A stretch of 64,000 nucleotides of DNA from Solanum dulcamara (Eukaryota; Streptophyta; Magnoliopsida; Solanales; Solanaceae). The notes below the pieces were generated by a model, which saw nothing but the letters and a program-made list of their open reading frames with translations, was not told the origin of the DNA and did no database searches. Both the position numbers and the translations under genes were made by a program. Of the stretch, positions 59,523 through 64,000 are shown one piece after another (position 1 is the stretch's first letter; each line of letters opens with the position of its first letter). The stretch lies in the NCBI RefSeq assembly GCF_947179165.1, contig NC_077240.1, positions 70,387,501 to 70,451,500 of the forward strand, in the 5' to 3' direction.

Positions 59523-61982
59523 TGTCACACCCCGAAAGGGTACCCTAGACGTGACCAGCACTTGAAAGCCATTTCTGACCTCCAAGCGAACCACCTAACT
59601 CAATCATTCCGTCATTCGGTCCTATACGCTCAAAGGAAGGCTCAATTATAACATGTTATTTACAATATGGAGGCCAAAGGCCAAACATGTTTAACTCAAC
59701 AAAATAAATATAATAGGACCTCCCAAAATAACAGTCCAAACTCCCCACACTCTAGTCTATGAAGCCTCTATTAAAGTCTAGACGGTGACAATGACAAACC
59801 CATGGCTACCACAATCAAAATAAAGGAGACAACATGAAGCTATACAGGGAGCTCAAGATCCTCCGGAAGCTAGGAGGACTCACCACGTAGCCGAAAATGT
59901 GTAGATAATCAACGGTGCACTGGTTGATGATCTCTGGTACCTATCTCTGCATCATGAAACGATGCAGGCCAAATGGTGTCAGTACGTGGAATGTACGAGT
60001 ATGTAAAATGGCCGGATGAAACAACATCAAGAAAACACCAGTATTAACTCAGGATCTCAACTCATACATATATACATGACAACTCACTCAAATTTCCTAA
60101 GTCCAACAAGAATAGTTTAGATGGGACTAACTCATAAGCCACTTAACTCAACTGACTCGGAGCACTATCAAGACCTAAGTGGGAGTTTCTCTTATATGAC
60201 AACCATCACCTATTAGCCGGTGATAGTACAACAATAAGACATTGTTGCCATGTCTGTCCATACCTTGCTAGGGCATAAACGCCTCTATAATCATGGATAC
60301 CATCGATTAGTCAAGTCCTATCATTTCAGGACAATAAAATGGGAAACATGCGACTTTAACGGTTTGATCCCATGGGAAGCATCCGACTTTAATAGTTCCA
60401 TCCCTACCTACATTGGCGGTGTAATTTTGGGGGTTCGAGTATGGACGTTACTCTTACCCGCTTCGGTGCTCGATACTCCTCCCATGACTCTATGCTCATA
60501 AGACTACCTCCAATCATCTCAAACAAGCCTCACAGCTAGGTTCATGTGGGTCATTGCCAACCCCTCAACTCTATTCTCATTTCAACTCAATTGAGTCATA
60601 ATGGCAAGTTCCAGTTAGGACCTCGTCCACTCATCAATTCTATCCTCCAATTAACTCAATCAAGCCTCATTTAGATAAGCATTTATGACATCTCCTCAAG
60701 ACTTATCACAACTCTATGACTTTATCACAACAATTCAAGTAGAATAACATAATTAAGAAATTGACCTATGTAACATAATCACATGGTTAAAGAGATCAAT
60801 GAAACATAACAATAGGTCATCTCTATCAACGCTTACTAATATGGAGGTTTTAGGAACTTCTTAGCTCAACAACATCAACACATATAGCATTTATTAAGTA
60901 GGGCACAAAACTCATACAAATATAAATCATACCAAGAAACTCCATTTTTTATGGACCTCTAACCTCAAAGCAAGATTAGGGCACATGGGTGGAATCAACC
61001 CATGTTTTGGATAGCCTTACATACCTTAGTGAAGACTTGAAGAAAACCTTGATGTTGGGTCTTCAATGGGGAACTCAAATCTTGAAGCTCTTGGAACTCT
61101 TATTGTTGGAAATGGAGAAGAAGAAGAAGAGAGAGAGAGAAGAACTCCTAGGGCTTTTTAGAGAGAGAGTGGGGGTTGAAAATATGATCTCAAAATAGTC
61201 TAGGGTGATACATATATAATTTGGGTAAGTTCCCAAATTGCCCCTTCTCAAACGTTTTGAAAAATAGGCAAAAATGCACCTGGCGCGATAGTGGCGCATC
61301 GCACCATTGCAGCGCCAGGCTGATTATGCCTAAAACCTGCACACCTCATAGTGGCGCGCCGCGCCAAGGACCAAACTACTGAGGCACATTCTTGGCGCAA
61401 TAGTGGCGCGTCGCGCCCTTACAGCGCTAAGGCCAATATTTTCTGGGTTCTGGAAATTGGCTTGAAAAACCCTACACACCTTTTAGTGGCGCGCCGCACC
61501 AGAGACCAAACTACTGAGGCATGTTTCTGGTGCGATAGTGGCGCATCGCGCCCCAGCGGCGCCAAGCCCAGTTTTCCAGCAATTACAACCCAGGCCTGAA
61601 AATCTCTACTGTGCTAGTTCATCTTAGGATCGTCATAACTTTTGACTCCAAACTCTAAAATGCACATTCTTGGTGGCGTTGGAAAGAAGACTCGACGACC
61701 ATTAATTTAATAGGTCATGGGCCACCCAGATCATCAAATATCAAAAAATAGGGTCGTTAGAAGTCAACCCCTCATGCGAACTCCTCCTCAAACTTAGCCA
61801 TGGCGAATCTTTTGGATTGATTTGGTCCTGGGGGTCCTTCATGACCCCACATCACCTCTAACGCTGCTCAGTTTCTCATAGACTCATCCTTACTCATGCA
61901 AATGCCCCATAATACTCGAGTTTGACCCTACCCGTATACAAAAAGGGTCCGAATCTTAGGAAAATTTTTGAGGGGTGTTACA
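59523..61982 (-). repeat. 3' LTR of the right-edge gypsy element (2460 bp)
   Basis: On the minus strand it starts TGTAACACCCCTCAAAAAT and ends GGGTGTGACA. It is homologous to the E3 LTRs but has an extra 135-bp unit in its GC-rich block (units starting 61340 and 61475). ORFs at 60250-60501, 60989-61299 and 61351-61599 are LTR sequence. Confidence 0.9.
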
Positions 61983-62149
61983 TTATCTCCCTCTTGGGAT
62001 CATTCGTCCTCGAATTATGAGTAATCAAGGATGGACTCGGGGTACAAATCACAATCAAAATTCAGTCATTCAATCAATCAAATTCTTAATCAATTATCAA
62101 TAAAAACTCAAAATGCACAAATGGACTCAAGACAAGGAAATGAACATTA

Positions 62150-62843
62150 CCTTGAACATTCTCCTCGGTAGGCACAAATAGATGTGGATATTTAGTTTTC
62201 ATGGCTTCCTCCGCTTCCCATGTTGCTTCCTCAACAATTTGGTTCCTCCACAGGACTTTGACTGAGGCGATCTCTTTATTCCTCAGTTTGATAATTTGGC
62301 AATCAAGAATTTGGACCAGAACTTCTTCATAGGATAAGCTATCCTTAACTCCGATATGTGGAATACCGGATGAATATAGGCTAGCTCTAAAGGTAACTCC
62401 AACTCGTAGGCAACACTTCCAATCCGCCTTGAAATCTGGTATGGACCAATATATCGAGGACTGAGCTTCCCTTTCCTTCTAAACCTCATGACACCCTTCA
62501 TGGGTGACACTTTCAAGTATACCCAATCACCCACCTCAAATTCTAAGTCTCTCCTCCTCAAGTCAGCGTAAGATTTTTGGAGACTTTGGGTTGTCTTTAG
62601 CCTATCTTGAATAACCCTCACCTTCTCCATGGCTTGGTGAACAAAATCAGGCCCAATTAACTCAACTTCACCAACTTCGAACCATCCAATTGGCGATCTA
62701 CACCTCCTCCCATACAAAGCTTCATAAGGAGCTATTTGAATGCTTGCATGATAACTATTATTATATGCAAACTCTATGAGAGGTAAGTGATTGTCCCAAT
62801 TTCCCTTGAAGTCAAGCACACATGCCCTCAACATATCTTCCAA
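62150..62843 (-). pseudogene. Integrase C-terminus and chromodomain, minus-strand gypsy
   Basis: The 186-aa frame (62283-62843) carries the integrase end: MEDMLRACVLDFKGNWD, then FAYNNSYHASIQIAPYEALY, GRRCRSPIGWFEVGEVE and GPYQISRRIGS. Near its end it shifts frame: a stretch of about 20 residues present in E3 after FHIS is missing. The shifted frame then reads through the chromodomain start. The rest of the chromodomain (KLRNKEIASVKVLWRNQIVEE on the minus strand) is readable at about 62150-62290. Confidence 0.85.
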
Positions 62844-63300
62844 CTTTTAAATGGTGCGCTCTGCTTGGCTATCTGTCTGGGGTAGAAAGCCGTACTCAAG
62901 TTCACCTTCGAACCCAGTCCCTTTTGAAAGGATTTCTAAAATTGGGAAGTGAATTGAGCTCCTCTGTCTGAGATGATAGACAAAGGGACCCCATGCAATC
63001 TGACGATCTCTCGAATGTACAACCTTGCATAATCATCTGCGGTGTCAGTAGTCTTAACCGCCAAGAAGTGAGCTAATTTTGTCATTCTATCCATAATTAC
63101 CCAAATCGAATCGTGTTACTTTTGGGACTTCGGCAGGCCTATGATAAAGTCCATGTTGATCATCTTCCATTTCCATTCCAAAATTTCTATATTTTGAGCT
63201 AAACCACATGGACTTTGATGCTCAACTTTCACCTATTGGCAATTCGGGCACTTAGAAACAAATTCCACAATATCTCTCTTCATCCCACTCCACTAATAGA
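62844..63300 (-). pseudogene. Integrase catalytic core, minus-strand gypsy, with stops
   Basis: The minus-strand text keeps the first Asp (DRMTKLAHF, about 63090), the second Asp (SDRGAQFTS, about 62970) and the Glu region (QAERTI, about 62850), but stops lie in place of Gln/Trp codons (for example after TI) and one base is missing in the FHP region, so the frame changes before the Glu. Confidence 0.8.
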
Positions 63301-63301
63301 T

Positions 63302-64000
63302 TTACCTCAAGTCATGGTACATTTTTGTGGAGCCTGGATGAATAGAGTATCTGGAACTATGCGCTTCGGCCATAATCCTTTCTCGAACATCATCGACATC
63401 AGGTACACACAATTTACTTTGGTACCTCAACACACCATCTCCCCCTTTGGTGAAAACCATCACCCCTTGTTTGTGAACACCTTCATTCAAATTGAGGAGG
63501 ACAGGATCTTGGTCTTGTTTCTCCTTTACCTCTGCCACAAGTGAGGATGTAGACCCATCCTGAACGGTAACTCCGCCTTCATTATTCTCTTCCAGGCGGA
63601 CTCCCAATCGGGATAATCTATGTACCTCCTTTGCCAATTCCCTCATTCCCTCTTCTACATGGGTAGTACTACCCATAGATAACCTACTAAGAGCATCAGC
63701 AACAACATTAGCTTTATCTGGATGGTAGAGGATGCTCATATCATAGTCCTTGAGTAGCTCGAGCCATCTCCATTGCCTTAGGTTGAGTTCCTTCTGGCTA
63801 AAGACATATTGTAAGCTCTTGTGATTGGTGAACACATCAACATGCACTCCGTACAAGTAGTGGCGCCAAATTTTAAGCGCAAACACCATGGCTGCCATCT
63901 CAAGGTCATGAGTTGGGTAGTTTCGCTCATGAACCTTAAGTTGTCTTGAAGCATAGGCTAACCTTTCTCCTCTACATTAACATGCAACCCAAACTAATTA
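63302..64000 (-). pseudogene. RNase H and integrase zinc domain, minus-strand gypsy (partial)
   Basis: The 198-aa frame 63302-63898 has the RNase H end ([20 protein letters not shown], then [18 protein letters not shown] and [10 protein letters not shown]) and the start of the integrase zinc region ([18 protein letters not shown]). The frame is open for nearly 600 bp, the longest intact pol stretch of this element. Text from 63899 to the edge continues the RNase H upstream ([15 protein letters not shown]). Confidence 0.9.

Larger units (their letters stand above)
59523..64000 (-). mobile_element. Minus-strand Ty3/gypsy element of the E3 family, running off the right edge
   Basis: Its 3' LTR is 59523-61982, the polypurine tract 61986-61995 (AAGAGGGAGA on the minus strand), then integrase and RNase H antisense. 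The left TSD candidate is GTCTC (59518-59522). Its protein is closely similar to that of E3. RT, protease, gag and the 5' LTR lie beyond 64000. Confidence 0.9.

Overview
The window looks like plant heterochromatin, most likely from a Solanaceae genome. The evidence is a 5'-truncated TS-type SINE, an Au-type SINE, several families of long (2.2-3.5 kb) Ty3/gypsy LTRs ending in ...GTGACA next to an initiator-Met primer site, and Tekay/Del-type chromodomain integrases. Genus (pepper, tobacco, tomato or relative) cannot be decided by eye. I found no intact cellular gene, no rRNA and no functional tRNA. Every recognisable coding stretch is a decayed transposable-element protein, and most of the short ORFs are chance.

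Layout. 1-8691: two minus-strand Ty3/gypsy 5' LTRs (1502-5032 and 5848-8691), each with its primer-binding site and leader to the left. 8692-47978: one old plus-strand Ty3/gypsy element (E1) split open by later insertions. It begins with the last 719 bp of its 5' LTR, then the PBS, leader and start of gag. Gag is interrupted at 9662 by a minus-strand solo LTR (E2, 9663-23246). E2 itself carries a complete plus-strand gypsy element (E3, 11550-21158, two 2.28-kb LTRs, TSD GTTCA) and a non-autonomous hAT (21618-23069). Gag resumes at 23252, is interrupted at 23587 by a CACTA (En/Spm) transposon (23587-40139, TSD AAT), resumes at 40140 and runs into pol and the 3' LTR (44587-47978). The 3' LTR carries a large foldback element (45540-46783).

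The CACTA element contains remnants of its own TNPD-like and TNPA-like genes. It also carries an Au-type SINE, a solo LTR with perfect TSD, a composite of LTR-in-LTR with a 1265-bp internal tandem duplication, and a further LTR that splits its transposase. 47979-49250 is unassigned sequence with a TS SINE flanked by perfect 17-bp TSDs. 49251-54314 is a complete but dead Ty1/copia element (TSD CAAAC). 54320-59442 holds a probable minus-strand LTR and the LTR, PBS and gag of a second copia element. 59443-64000 is a minus-strand gypsy element of the E3 family inserted 80 bp inside the end of a related LTR; it runs off the right edge.

The genes do not work together as a pathway; the value of the window is its insertion history. 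Matching TSDs and the continuity of gag across two breaks give the order E1, then E2 and CACTA, then the elements inside them. No convincing new biological system was found. The points most worth checking are the RT segment swap in E3, the missing catalytic core of the CACTA transposase, the foldback element and the Pol III-type module inside the hAT.
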